A stretch of DNA of 64,000 nt from the NCBI GenBank assembly GCA_013396655.1, contig WBMV01001910.1:744001-808000 (forward strand). The letters are read 5' to 3'. Each line of letters opens with the position of its first letter. Position 1 is the stretch's first letter. The position numbers were made by a program, and so were the translations under genes. This DNA is from Campylorhamphus procurvoides. Taxonomy: Eukaryota > Chordata > Aves > Passeriformes > Dendrocolaptidae. Shown here one piece after another: positions 26,607 through 38,002 of the stretch. The notes beneath the pieces are model-generated. The model worked only from the letters and a program-made list of their open reading frames with translations. It made no database searches and was not told where the DNA came from.

Positions 26607-26702
26607 CAGGTACCAGATGCCGAGGATGATGGTGCCGGTGCGGACATGGCAGCAGAGGCAGCAGCTGTTGGAGTAGAAGCGCGCCCAGGGCGAGCTCAGC
26701 AT
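26607..26702 (-). CDS. LAPTM4B: LAPTM4B coding exon 1
   Basis: The start ATG is at 26702-26700 with G at -3. The exon gives 32 codons, [15 protein letters not shown]... to ...GIWYL, and ends in phase 0 at a GTAAGC donor (26606). It encodes the cytosolic N-terminus with the cysteine cluster CCLCC and the first half of TM1. The first residues (MLSSPWA) differ from the mammalian MKMVAPWT as I recall it. The match becomes nearly exact from RFYSNSCC onward. The frame stays open upstream to a TGA at 26990-26988 but contains no in-frame ATG, so this ATG is the preferred start. Confidence 0.95.
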
Positions 26703-26710
26703 CTCCGCGG

Positions 26711-26740
26711 CTGCTCGGGGCTGCTCGGGGCTGCTCGGGG
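26711..26740. repeat. 10-bp tandem repeat (3 copies) in LAPTM4B 5' leader
   Basis: Three exact consecutive copies of CTGCTCGGGG end eight bases upstream of the LAPTM4B start codon on the transcribed side. The unit is not a multiple of three, so it does not look like a selected coding repeat. Confidence 0.9.
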
Positions 26741-26776
26741 CTCCGCGTCTCTGGCCGCGCCGCTCCGCGGGGGCGG

Positions 26777-26853
26777 GACCGGGACTGGACCGGGGATGGA
26801 TCGGGGACGGGACCGGGGATGGGACCGGGGATGGGACTGGGGCTGGACCGGGG
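26777..26853. repeat. 12-bp GC-rich minisatellite (imperfect)
   Basis: Imperfect copies of a GGGACCGGGGAT-like unit, about six, lie 75-150 bp upstream of the LAPTM4B ATG inside the CpG island. In the LAPTM4B frame the repeat would read as Pro-Val-Pro-Ser units, but no in-frame ATG precedes it. Confidence 0.8.
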
Positions 26854-27970
26854 CCGCCCCCGCGGCGGGCGGGGCACTGAGCGCCGGCCCAGCCCGGTCC
26901 CCGTCCATGGCCGGGAACCTGCAGCCGCCCCCCGCTGGAAAACCCCGGTGTTCCCGCTGGAAAAGCCGAGCGAGGCACGGGCGGAGCTCAGAACACGAAG
27001 TCCAGGGAATTCCGAGGGTTGGCAGCCTGGCCGGGCCGGGGATGGGCAGGTGCCGCTCCCTGCCCTGCAGTCAGCCCGGCTCGGCGGTGCCTCGGCAAAG
27101 CCTGCCCCACAATTCTTGACTGGCAAGGCGGCAGAAATAAACTCTATTTCACTATAAAGAAAGACAATATCAGAAGAGATCATGGAATGGTTTGCATTTT
27201 CCCCAGATTTTCTTCACAGTGTCCTGCTAACCCACACCCAAAATTGCTGCCATTGAGGAGGCTGGAATTGCCTCGTGTAGCTGACACACAGGGTAACATT
27301 CACCTTACTGCCCCTGCTGTGGTTAATGCCCTGCGGGGCGTGGGGAGGCAGCACTGGGAGGAAGGACCCAGTGCTGTGTATCCAAGCACTGATGCAGGTT
27401 TGGGCTAAACTTCCTACCAAGCATCTGACTTTTTCATGTTTTATTATTTGAGACTTGTATCATCCTCTAGAGGAAATAATGAAGAAAATCCTACCAGGAG
27501 GTCTGTATGTCTACCCTGACCTTCAGCATAATTTATTTACTGCCATCCAACTTGGCTTTCTACCAAATCCCACAATTTATCATCAAAATATTGAAAGTAC
27601 TCCAATGCTTTCCTATGTGGTTGCTTTGGGGCTCTTCATTATTTCAAACATACATCTGTACAGAACAGGAACTTCAAGATAAAAGCTAACTTGGCACTGA
27701 GGAACATTTCTAACTATGCCTTATCCCTACTTGTAAAGCCACTATAGTAAATTAAATTAAAAGTACTCTAAGTAGAAACTTTACATAGCCTCTGTTCTTA
27801 GTTTGTCCTTATAAAACTTTCAGGGGTTTGGCAGGCTTTTTTTTTTCTTAAAGAGAAAAGCCACTGCATTTATAATTTTGACTGGATTATATGTGTAAAC
27901 TAAATATTGCATTTGCAAGATTCGTATTAAAAAATGAAACTAAAATTGTAGTAAAAAGAATCATCTACAT

Positions 27971-28510
27971 TGACAAAACAAATGTCCGAGAGACCAAAGG
28001 AAAATCCTAAACAATGACGTCTGGACTATCTCTCTGGTAACCTTGACAGATCTTGTCCTTTAATACCAGAAAGCAGACAAGTCAGAGACTAAACCCTTAT
28101 ATACATCCCTTTTAAGTGTACCTGGAGGGTAAGAGTATCTGCTTCGTGAAGGTTATCTGACCAAGGACCTGACCTTTTCAAAACAAAGGGGGCAATAAAT
28201 AAATAGGGATTCGATAAACAAGGACTCACAAATGCAAATCTAGTGAACAAGGGAGACAATGCCAAAACCCAAAAGTCTCAGAGTACTGATTGATGGGCCA
28301 TTGAAGAGCTCCCTACGAAACTTTGCATGGGGTCACCTGGAGTTTGTAACTGATAAGAAGGGTCAGACAAGTAGAACATGAGGACTTAGGGTATTTGAGG
28401 GGGTCTCCACAAAACTTGGAAAGGAATAATTATAGGAAGGGGATCAGGAAGGAGGAAGGGGGAAGGTCAGACTGAAAGTGATATAACAGGGGTCAGTGAG
28501 GCGTAAAGTC
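27971..28510 (-). mobile_element. Possible LTR remnant upstream of LAPTM4B
   Basis: Read on the minus strand this block has TATATAAG (28103-28096), then ATTAAA (28064-28059), and ends in CA at 27972-27971, the order expected of an LTR. The right boundary and any target duplication were not found, so the identification is weak. It lies about 1 kb upstream of the LAPTM4B CpG island on the same strand. Confidence 0.3.
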
Positions 28511-31170
28511 TGATGGAACCCTCTGCCTGCTCAGCCCCTCTTCTTATGGAAGGTTTCTTAATTGTCTCTCTGTGCAGTCTCCACAAAACATGTGTGGGGG
28601 GCTGTAAGCAGCAAGTGCCAGTTCCTTTGGGGATCAGGGAGAGTGAGGTGAATGTGGGGCTCGGTGCTGCCAGCTGGAGTGGGATCATGGGTCACAGCCT
28701 GATGCCTGGGGCTGGCTGCTGGGCATGGGTTATGCACTTGCAAGTATCAAGCTGGACCAGCTGGTTTGTACTTGGGTCTTCTGTGAGTCCTACATTTAGG
28801 AGGCACAGATGAAGGCAGCACCTTGTCTGTGGCCATCTGTGCAGCCATTCCTATTGAGGTCCTGTGCCTGTAAATGAGAAAGCAACAGCTTCATCCCTCA
28901 GCCTGGGATGGGCACAGTAATCTAGGCTTTAGCAGATAGGCAGGAGAAACCCCAGGTCCTGGAACTGCTGGAGGCAGTCACTGCTTAAAACATGTGCCAG
29001 CACAGCACTCATGTCTGTAAGGAGCAATGAACTGCATGTCTGCTTTTGCTTATGGTTTTGCATCAACAGCTTTAACCTCCATATCCTCAGAAGAAAAAGG
29101 AAGGAAGAATGAGCAGGTGCGCACTAATCACTTCAGAGCAGTTTGCTATATAATTATGAATTTCCATTCAAATAGCCCTATTGGAAAGATCAGGAAACAG
29201 CAGGTTTCACGTCACACAATTTATAGCCAATTGCATTTGGTTTGCTTGGCAAGGTTTTGGTTGTGGGGAGGCTTCAGAGACTGAATATTGCCACACTTAC
29301 AGACCCATAACCAGTCTCTTTAAGTCAAGTCACAATGCCATCCACTTTGCCTTATAAAACAAGAAACAAACACTTCTTACTGAGATGGCTGTGAATCCAG
29401 CATACCTGATCTTACACCCGGATAGTGGATGATCATTTAGGATGTAACAGGGACAACTTCTGAACTGGATGTCAAGGTTTCTAAAGGTACAAAAGACACT
29501 CCAGATTTTCATCTTTATACATCAAAGTTTGAACAATATCACTTCCTTGATCAGAGAATTATATAAACTAAAGTGAATCAACAGCCTACGGACAAGCAGT
29601 TGTTTTAGTTATGCTGAAAAAAGAGATAATCTTTCCAGTGGGATCCATGATATGATAAGAAATTTTTCCAAGGGAACATTCAATGATGAAATTAAACTGC
29701 ATGTGGTCAAAGCCTGACACACCCTTGCTCAGCCACTGGTCAGCATGATGGCTGTGGGATGTCTCCAGAAGAGAAATGCAGACTCATGGGTCCCACCTGC
29801 CCCTCCTTACCACAAAGGAGCTGCAAATCACTAAACTCATTTCATACAGCCACTCATTCCCCACAGCACACCCTGAGAGCTACAGTAACCAGCTGTGGAG
29901 GGATCCAGCTCAACTTCACTTCATTGCCAAGTGTTCTCTGTGCTGTAAGCTGTTAAAAAAACAGTTAATATATTCAGTGTCCTGCTTCTGCTCTGTACTC
30001 CCCCATGTGTTCCCTGTGATATTCTCACTCCAGCGACAACTGCTCCCTCCTGCCAGAGGATGCTCTGATCCATTTGGCATTTTCTTGTGCTCCTAGTGCT
30101 CACTAAAATTGTTTACTGCTACTTCTCAACTTTTTCATACTTGTCTGAACAAGATTGCTGGAAGAGGACAGTTGTCTTAGAAGCTGCCTGCCATTCTCAC
30201 CTTCTGTCTGTACTCAGAGCCCACAGAGATGGTGCAGCATACTTCAACTGGCCCTGAATAATTCAATTACACTGTTGCCCAGCATTGCCTACAGCACATA
30301 AACAAAAGCAGCTCAAGGGAATCCCATCCTCTGCTTGTAGGATTAGCCATGTGCTCCAGAGTGAGCAGAGACATTGTTGATTGTTTTGTGCTTGGCCAGG
30401 ATAAGACAAGATAAGAAAAGGGTTAAACATTGTCCAGAAACCAAGGTCTGGGTATTGTCCTCCAGCACAGGAAGGTGACAACATTGGGAAACTGACTGTG
30501 ATTGTAGTAGAGTCGTTTTAAGAGTCCAAACTTTTGTTCAGTTTGCTCCAGAGCCTATGTTTCAGGATGGCTTCAAATTATTCAAGTATGAAATATTTAA
30601 TTCAACTAAATTTAAAAAGCACCTGTGCCTTCTAAAAAAAGTAAGCCTTCAATAAAGATCTGACACTATCTCTCTGCCACAAAGATTGGCTTCAAATCAA
30701 ACCAAATAGGACTGCTGCCATGATTCAAATTGGGTTCAAGAGGTCATTCATTCAGCTGGTTTGTGTAAAAAGATTAGAGTGAGAACAGTATTTTCTCTCT
30801 GGCATGTAACAACTCAGAAGACACCTTAGAAGCCTGTAAGAAAGCCATTGCAATGACACAGCTTGGTGTGTGACTGCTTGAACAGGGCTAGTCAAATTCT
30901 CATGTTTCAATACCAAACAATGGACAACAAATGGTTAATTGGTTGGTGGGGCTTTCTTCTTTCCTTTGAAGTTCTTTTTTGAACTTTAAAAAATGTTGAG
31001 AGAAATGCCTAGACCATTTTAGCTCACCACTAGAATATTTTGTCATGATTTGCCTTAAAGAAGATAGTAATTTTAATATCTTAGAAAACTGATGTAATAG
31101 ATGCAACAACATATAATTTGCTAATCAAATTAAAACTTGTGAAAGTTTTCTTGTTAAGGTTTTCTTAAAT

Positions 31171-31609
31171 TGTTGAATGTTAAACCATAGTGTTATGTGT
31201 ATGTTGTGCTGTTTGTGAGTTTTAGACTGTATCGATAAAGGGAAGATTCACTGTCTTCATCTTTGAAGCACCTAGCAGCTCCTAACAACGCCTAACACAG
31301 AGAGAGAAGACAAAGTGAAACCAAAGGAGAACACAGAAGGAGAAGACAAAGTGAAACCAAAAGAGAACTGCTTCTAGCAGCCAAACAAAGTTAATTGGAA
31401 GATTCGAATGAAAGCGGGAAGGGGCTAGATTTTGATTGGAGAACAGAGAGTATAAAAGGGGACTGTAAATCCGTTAAGGGCATGGTCTGTGCGGAGCATG
31501 AGTCTCCCCGGACGCCCAGCGCGCTGCTTTGCTCATTTTCCTTTAATTTTGCTTTAATAAAATTTAATATTCCAAAATTTTCAAGATTATGGTCTTTTGC
31601 CTATAACAA
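31171..31609 (+). mobile_element. Retroviral LTR in the intergenic region
   Basis: The element ends TTTTGCCTATAACA and has a TATAAAAGGGGA promoter box at 31451 and an AATAAA signal at 31556-31561, spaced as in an LTR. The start is uncertain: TGTTGAATG at 31171 is used here, but TGTTAAGG at 31152 or TGTGAAAG at 31138 are alternatives, and none gives a clear target duplication. It contains an internal 36-bp-period duplication. Confidence 0.7.
31304..31368. repeat. Two direct copies of a 29-bp unit inside the LTR
   Basis: The unit GAGAAGACAAAGTGAAACCA and nine following bases occurs at 31304-31332 and 31340-31368 with one mismatch, at a 36-bp period. It sits upstream of the LTR TATA box, in the position of a U3 enhancer duplication. 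Confidence 0.9.
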
Positions 31610-34600
31610 CTGATATACTTACACATTTTCTTTCCTGATGATAAAGTGCATTTGCAACTCTAGCTTCCTTGGGCCACAGCTTAATTACGTTTTAAAGTTG
31701 CTGGTTATAAAAACCATATAATTAAAATATTTTGATATGTTGCCCTGCCAAGAGCTTTAATGTTCTCCTAAGAAAACCTTGCATTAGTGCATCCTTCCTT
31801 TTCCTGTTTTCTCACTTGAAAGCCTCTCAGGACTCAAGGAGGCTGGTGACTTCTGGAATACACTGAGATCCAGGTCTTTGTTTTTTCTTCTGGCCTTCCC
31901 ATTCACGCCAGCCTCACGGATTAATTTTAACATTTTGGGTGAGAAGTAACCATCTGTGCTACATTCATTAGACACCTCAAAAATAGGTTAAGCAATTATC
32001 TAATTATTTGCCTGGCAGTAGATTTGCAATTTAGTAGCACATATTGGGAGCCTTTCTTTAGATCCAGGATGCCTTCCACAGGTTGCAATCTCCTTAGAGG
32101 CCTATGTGCTGCAGCATGGAATGCCTGCTTCCAAAAGTACCTGGCTCCTCTGTGTCCACTGCCTTTCTCCTCTCCCTTGTCCATGCTCTTCTTTCTCAGG
32201 CACTTTTGCACCGGGTTGCCAGAAGCTCAAGTTTTGCCTTGCAGAAAATATTTACGCTGAATTTAGAGCCTGGCTGTGCCAGTACCCTAGCAATAGAAAG
32301 TATCAATTCTCTCTCCTTTTTCCTTGGGAAGTCTGTAAATTTCTGTAATAACTTTGGTTCTCCCAGATAAACCTTGCACCCCAACTTACATCAGGGGAGA
32401 TGGAAGAACTTTAGCTTTCCCCCTTCACTGGCTCAGCGTGCCTGAAGATGCCAAGAAATGGAGACACCATCTCCCTTTGAAACTGCTTATCAACCAAATT
32501 GGTAAGTGCAGGTGTCCTGTATTCAAGTAAAACTCATCATCTCGTCCTCCATCAGGCTACTGAGCCCTTTAGCACCTCGTATCCTAGTAATTTCTACTAG
32601 CCACAAGTTCTTCTCCAAGCCTTTTTGATAAATTAATTATCTGCTCATCAGATACTGCTTCCAGTCCTTTTTTATTGTTCCTCTCACTAGTGTGGGAATC
32701 TAGACAGTTTTGCAAAAGCCTTTAAAACTGCAGACATCAGACATAACAGTATTTATTTAGCCAATGGACACGCTATTGGGATTGTACCCCCCATTCCTCT
32801 TCATTACTCAGATTAAAACATCCCCAGAATTACACTTGACCTTTTACTACACTGACCGAGTGGAAGGTCATACTTGGAGCATTTTTTTGTCTTTTGGCCT
32901 GAATGTTTATGCTGGATACAGTATTAAACTGACTGGGACATTTTATCCGTAATCTGTAGCCAATTATAGAACATAAATTACAGCATACAAGGATGAGACA
33001 GGGCTGTTGGATAAATTGGTTGTTGTGTTGCCAGCAGTCTCACTGCTTGCCAGATTGCTTGAGCAAAGGAAATCTCAGTGACAGGTTTTAATACTGTGTT
33101 GAGGTTGTGGTCGGAGAGGTCACAGGTCTTTGATTGATAGGAAAGGCAAACCTTCTAAGAAAAGCTAATATACATCAAATAACATTTATTTCCTTTTAGT
33201 TCCATTAGTTAGATTAGTTAATGTTTAATTTATGGATTCAATTGAGTATGGCTCAACACTGGGAATGTTGCCAGATTTTATTCCCTCTTTCACTATGTGA
33301 TTATTGGTTTGTCCCCTTCTTTTAAAAGCTCACTTTTTTTTCTTTTCTTCTGATATAGAAGAATATAGATAGTCTCTCTCAGTTGTGATCATCAAGCATA
33401 TTCTGTTTCCCTATTTGTTAGGATTTTTTTTTTTTTGCTTATGTCTAGTAGAAGTCATGATCAATTTGTCTTCTATCAAACAATCTCAGTCCAGTGATAA
33501 ATCATGTTCTTCTGTTCTATTGAGGACCCCTACTGATTTTAAGTACAATAAATAAAAATTTAAACACATCTTCCATAACTGTAATTTATAACTGCCTGTA
33601 ACTTATACAAGAAACACTTCCCAGTTTGGTATTTTTAGATCCCAGTTAGGTTTCAAGCAGTAACTCACCACTTCACCTGGGGGCCTGCTTAAACTTTTCC
33701 CCAGGTGCACTTTATTCTTTAACACATTAAGCCAAATGCACCAAAACCCTGATCTTTGAGCTATCACCAACTTTAAAGCAACTGAATAACATCACCATTG
33801 TTACTTTGAATATCTATGGAGCTATTCCTCTTTTCCTGTTCTCTTCAAAGTCTGCTGGACTCTTGAGAAAACTCTGGGGCATGTCATCCAGTTCGTCTCA
33901 CCAGTGTTCACCACAGGCAGAGGTTTGCCAGGGAGCTTTTCAGAGACTTCCAGTCACGTATATGTTTTTTCTAAGCTAAAAAAAGCACTTAACTTTCTCA
34001 CAGTGTCACATCCTCTGCTCATTTATCCATCTACTCCTTATTACGGAGTCACCAATGGAGCTCACTTGCCTGCCAGCCAAGCCTGCAGAACGTGCCATAG
34101 GAGACTGTGCCTTTACACTGTGAACATGTCAGCTGGGTTTGTCCCCTTCAGCCATCTGTCCTGAATCCCCTTGGTGATCGATTTGCTGAGCACACAACTG
34201 CAATTCAAACACAGCCAATACATGCCTTTTTCTGCAGCCCGTGCAAAGGCAAACTGCAAGTACTGTATATGCAATGTAACACCTTTTATATACACCATAC
34301 ATAATTACAGGTCCAGGGTATGTCCTTCATGAAGTGCAGGGATACAGCACATATTGGTTTTGCTGCTTCAAGAGCAAGGGAAACACTTCTGTACAGTGCT
34401 GATGATGCTGAAAGTTTAATTGGATTGTTTGTTCAATTTATAAATCTTTTGTATGCATTAGGAAACACAGTTAAAAATCTAGATTTAAAGCTACAGAAGA
34501 AGTAGCCACCAATACCACATGTATGTGTGGCAGTGGTGAGATTGAAGCCTTCTAATACTGTATATTTTATATTGTCTCTTCTAGAGGGGAAAATATCAAG

Positions 34601-36153
34601 GCTGCTAATATTCTTCCAATTATAGAAATCAAATATACTTTTAGCTTCTCTTCATCACAGTCTCCTCCAAAATGTCCTCCTAAAATCCGTCATGCCAGAA
34701 GTAACACTGATAGCTGAAATCATAAGTCTAATTTTTCATCCTCTGCTTTGTGTGTAGCAAATCACATAATAAATACCAGTCTAATTCTACAGAAATAGCA
34801 TTATTTGACAACTGATCCCCAAGTGCAGTATAAGCATCACTTCAAAAGCATGTCTCACAATCACACTGCTTTCTGTTGTGTGCCTCCATATAGGTTATCA
34901 ATGTATATTACTGGCTTGTGACCATAAAGCATTTTATAGGCATGCATGTCTTGATGTGCTTTGATTATAGCCCGGAGCAACTTTGGGAATCCTGACTGAG
35001 CCAACATTGCAGAGATATCCCAGCTCACACTGGTATTCAGTAATGGACAGAAAAACTGTAATTGCAGTGAAACACAGTTCTAACTCTTCATCTCCATTGA
35101 AACTCCTTTATTTTCAAACACCTATTTATGAACCTTTGGAACACAAGTGGCTTAGTCTCAGCACTTGGGAAGCCTACCTCTGCAGATCAGAATGATATGC
35201 ATTTGTCACTTTGGAGAGCAGTACCTTCTATCTTCTTCTAACCCATCATCTCATTCAGTCAATGTTTCTAGTGATTTTGACAGTGCTCTGAAATTGTTGC
35301 CTAAGGCGTCAAAATTAAGTCAGACAAAGGGGGCAGGTTGGTAGGTGTGTGACAGTTCAATGCCATTCCTATGCATCCTGCAGCTTCCTTATCACACTTT
35401 CTTGTAGTGAGGTAACTAACACTGTTTGCTCAGCTTCTCAGCATCCAACTGATCGCTGATCACCCATGTGACATTCTCCAAACTCAAGAATACTTCGAAA
35501 ATGCAAATCTGCGTCTTTTCCCTTTCCACCTTTGATATTTAGTGTATATGAGCCTTTAAACCACTTAACTACCACATAGAATAGCTTCATATTTGTAAGA
35601 CAGCACCCCTCACTGAAAGTTGCGGATGGCTCACTTCATTTGGAGTGGGGCTGAGCCACTGATCTACCAGAGAAAGAAAAGAATAAAATTTGCAGTTAGA
35701 AGTTCTTCCCTCAGCTAAAGTTGTCAAAATACCTCCTTTGAGGTGGACTGCTCAAGAGATATTTGGAATGATTAAGTTTGAAGAGTTTAAAGCCTCAAAT
35801 TGTCTTATGTCCCCTATATAGCAGCAACACAAAGCAGAAGTGAAATACTGTGTGAAAGATAATGTGTGGTGCTCTCAAGAGAGGTTAACATTAGAGTAAG
35901 TCTTCACATAAGAAAATGTGTTCCAGCATGATGCTCTCTGGCAGGACACAGTCATGAATCCCAATGGCACAGTGGCACAAAGTCAAGACTTTTAGTGATG
36001 GAATTATTAGTGTATAGTGAAGCACTTGTGATCCTGCTTCCACAGGTTTACCTTGTGCTGCACAACAGATGTTCTGCCTCAAAGTGAACTGGCAAAATGT
36101 TATTTTCTTATGTGACACACATGACTTCTGACCAAGTTTGACCATAGTCTATG

Positions 36154-36210
36154 ATTTGCATGATGTGAGTGCAGAAATCCAAAACACGTGGCAATCTTTG
36201 GGTATATAAA
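36154..36210 (+). promoter_or_regulatory. Octamer, E-box and TATA cluster (function unknown)
   Basis: ATTTGCAT at 36154-36161, CACGTG at 36185-36190 and TATATAAA at 36203-36210 are packed in 57 bp, with ATTAAA about 80 bp further on. No gene or open frame is recognisable downstream. This could be the U3/R part of an undetected LTR or chance. Confidence 0.3.
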
Positions 36211-38002
36211 ACCTGCCCCTCTCAGTCACTGATGTACCAGGCTTTGGAACCCCTCAGCTGAGCATTTCTACAGTCCTTCTTGTATTAAAGGCAGTACAAG
36301 TTAAAGTACTTTAATCATTACTAAAACAATCACTTAATCTGCTGTTCTGCATGCCTAGTAAGGACTCGCAGGAAAAGACATGCTCCTCAAACATCATACA
36401 GAAGTTCCATGGTTAACAGCAGACTGCACGGCTTGGATGACTTTGAACTGCATCTCTGTAGTATATGGATATAAAATAGCACAGTATTGATTTGCCCACT
36501 CAATTCTATCAAGTGCTGAGCGCACTCCAGAAAAGCACTTAAAGACTTTTTACTACTAGTATTACTGTTCAAAAGTGTTCAATACCCAGGTCAAATCTGA
36601 GTAACATTATTTTTGTTTATTAAAAAGACACATTTTTCTTTTTTTTTAATTAAATAATCACATTAGTTCAGAGCAGATAGCTGTTTGAACCTTTGTCCCC
36701 GAAAAATGCAGAAAAGAAATTCAGTAAAATGGAAGAAAATATTTTAAACCTCCACTATAATTGAGGTTTTAAAATGTTTTAAAAATAATCAGCTAGGCAT
36801 GATGGCAACAGGTGGTAACTATGAGGGTGCACCCTCACCTGCTAAGGACAACTGTGAGAGTCTCCTACTTCACATAACACCACTATTAACCCTATACTAC
36901 AAAGGCCATAGACTTTCCCACTTACAGAAAGACATGTAGCAGTCATGTAGGATTTTACAGTAGTCTGTTTTTTGTTTATAATTTTTCTGCACTCAGACAA
37001 TATAGAAACATAACTGGTCAGATTTCTGGTATTTGGTGATGCCATTATTTTTCTTAAAAACAAAATCCCACCTCATTCAAGTGCAAACCCTTTTTTTATG
37101 CTTAGTCTGAGGGATCTTCTAGAGATTTCACAGACCTTCAGTTAAGGCACAACACACAGATTCAAATTCACTGGGCACAGAGGAGGACTCATCACTGGGT
37201 TACCTGACGAAAGAGTGGTGCCTTTATGAGGAACACATACAGTCTTCCAGCTTGTCTGGATGAGAGCTCCACAAAGCTACCTGAGATTGGAAAAAGATCT
37301 AGAAGAGAAGCTCCAAGGAAAGCCTTCTGGCTGCAAAAAGAGTTTTGCCAATTACAATCTCATGTTGGGATACTTCAAGCTCATAGTCAGGAAGAGATTA
37401 CCTTGCCAGTCAGCTTTGAATAAGCAAGATGAGTAAGTAAAAGGTGATCCAAGAATAGAGAAAACAAGAGTTCTGGCATTTGCTGGGCACTCAAAATACC
37501 TTAGCTTCCAAGGCATGGATTATTATGGATATATGAAGTACCACCTATTTCAGGCAGCCCTTCTTTTCCTAGGGAAGCACAATGAAAGAGCTGTTGACGT
37601 TGGTACAGCCACATCTGGGACCCATTCAGGAGTTGTATGTGTGCAGATGAAATGGCAGAAAAGGTAAGGGTGCTCAGAGGAAGGCAGAGCGAACTAAACA
37701 GCCTGAGTTCCTCTCAGCATTTTTTTAAGGCAATGAAGTAAAGTTTAAGGAAATACTTAATCACAGTGTATACAGATAAGGAATACATACAGGGAATAGC
37801 TGTTCACTAGAAAACTTACTAGTCTTCCACTTTTCATTATTTAGTTAGTTGAAGCTATAAATAAGATAATTTTAAATCAGATGATTTAACTCTTGCACTC
37901 AAACTAGAATCTTCCCTTTGTAGTTTTTCATAAATTATAAAACAACTTTGGCATTGTCTCTATGCTTTTGGAAAGACATTACCTCATTTCCAGCAACCAG
38001 AG

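Larger units (their letters stand above)
1..26990 (-). other. LAPTM4B: LAPTM4B gene locus (5' part; first four coding exons)
   Basis: LAPTM4B is a four-pass membrane protein of late endosomes and lysosomes. It is known to influence receptor trafficking, sphingolipid handling and amino-acid/mTORC1 signalling. Four minus-strand exons join in phase (32 codons; then 112 + 74 nt = 62 codons; then 41 codons) to give the first 135 residues of a protein that is about 226 residues in mammals. The signature N-terminal [17 protein letters not shown], the loop ending GGEFEFMDDAN and the third membrane segment [11 protein letters not shown] match the family closely. TM1 spans the exon 1/2 junction, TM2 is in exon 3 and TM3 in exon 4. 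The fourth membrane segment and the PPxY-containing tail are beyond the left edge. The promoter is the CpG island just right of exon 1. MTDH lies upstream on the same strand, as in human 8q22. The paralogue LAPTM4A is less likely, because the loop and the MTDH linkage fit 4B. Confidence 0.95.
26170..27110 (-). promoter_or_regulatory. LAPTM4B: CpG-island promoter and 5' region of LAPTM4B
   Basis: A sharply GC- and CpG-rich block of about 0.9 kb surrounds LAPTM4B exon 1 inside otherwise AT-rich DNA. It contains several GGGCGGG-type Sp1 boxes (near 26580, 26771 and 26867) and no clear TATA box close to the start codon. This is typical of a broad housekeeping promoter. The transcription start was not located. 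Long open frames on both strands here (for example + strand 26172-27119) are by-products of the GC content, since they have no family resemblance and overlap the real exon. Confidence 0.8.

Noticed and set aside
26412..26978. 188-codon frame containing LAPTM4B exon 1 as a longer N-terminal isoform
   Set aside because: The apparent start at 26978 is GTG, with no ATG before the normal start at 26702. The frame also reads past the exon 1 donor into intron 1.
26172..27119. 315-codon open frame on the plus strand and a 266-codon frame on the minus strand (26383-27183)
   Set aside because: Both lie in the CpG island and overlap LAPTM4B exon 1 in other frames. Their composition is low-complexity Pro/Gly/Arg with no family resemblance, as expected where stop codons are rare.
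27455..27682. 75-codon plus-strand frame with a hydrophobic end
   Set aside because: It looks superficially membrane-like but matches no family I recognise and has no upstream promoter signal.
28513..28812. 99-codon plus-strand open frame
   Set aside because: No recognisable domain, no splice partners and no supporting context. Length is within chance for this composition.
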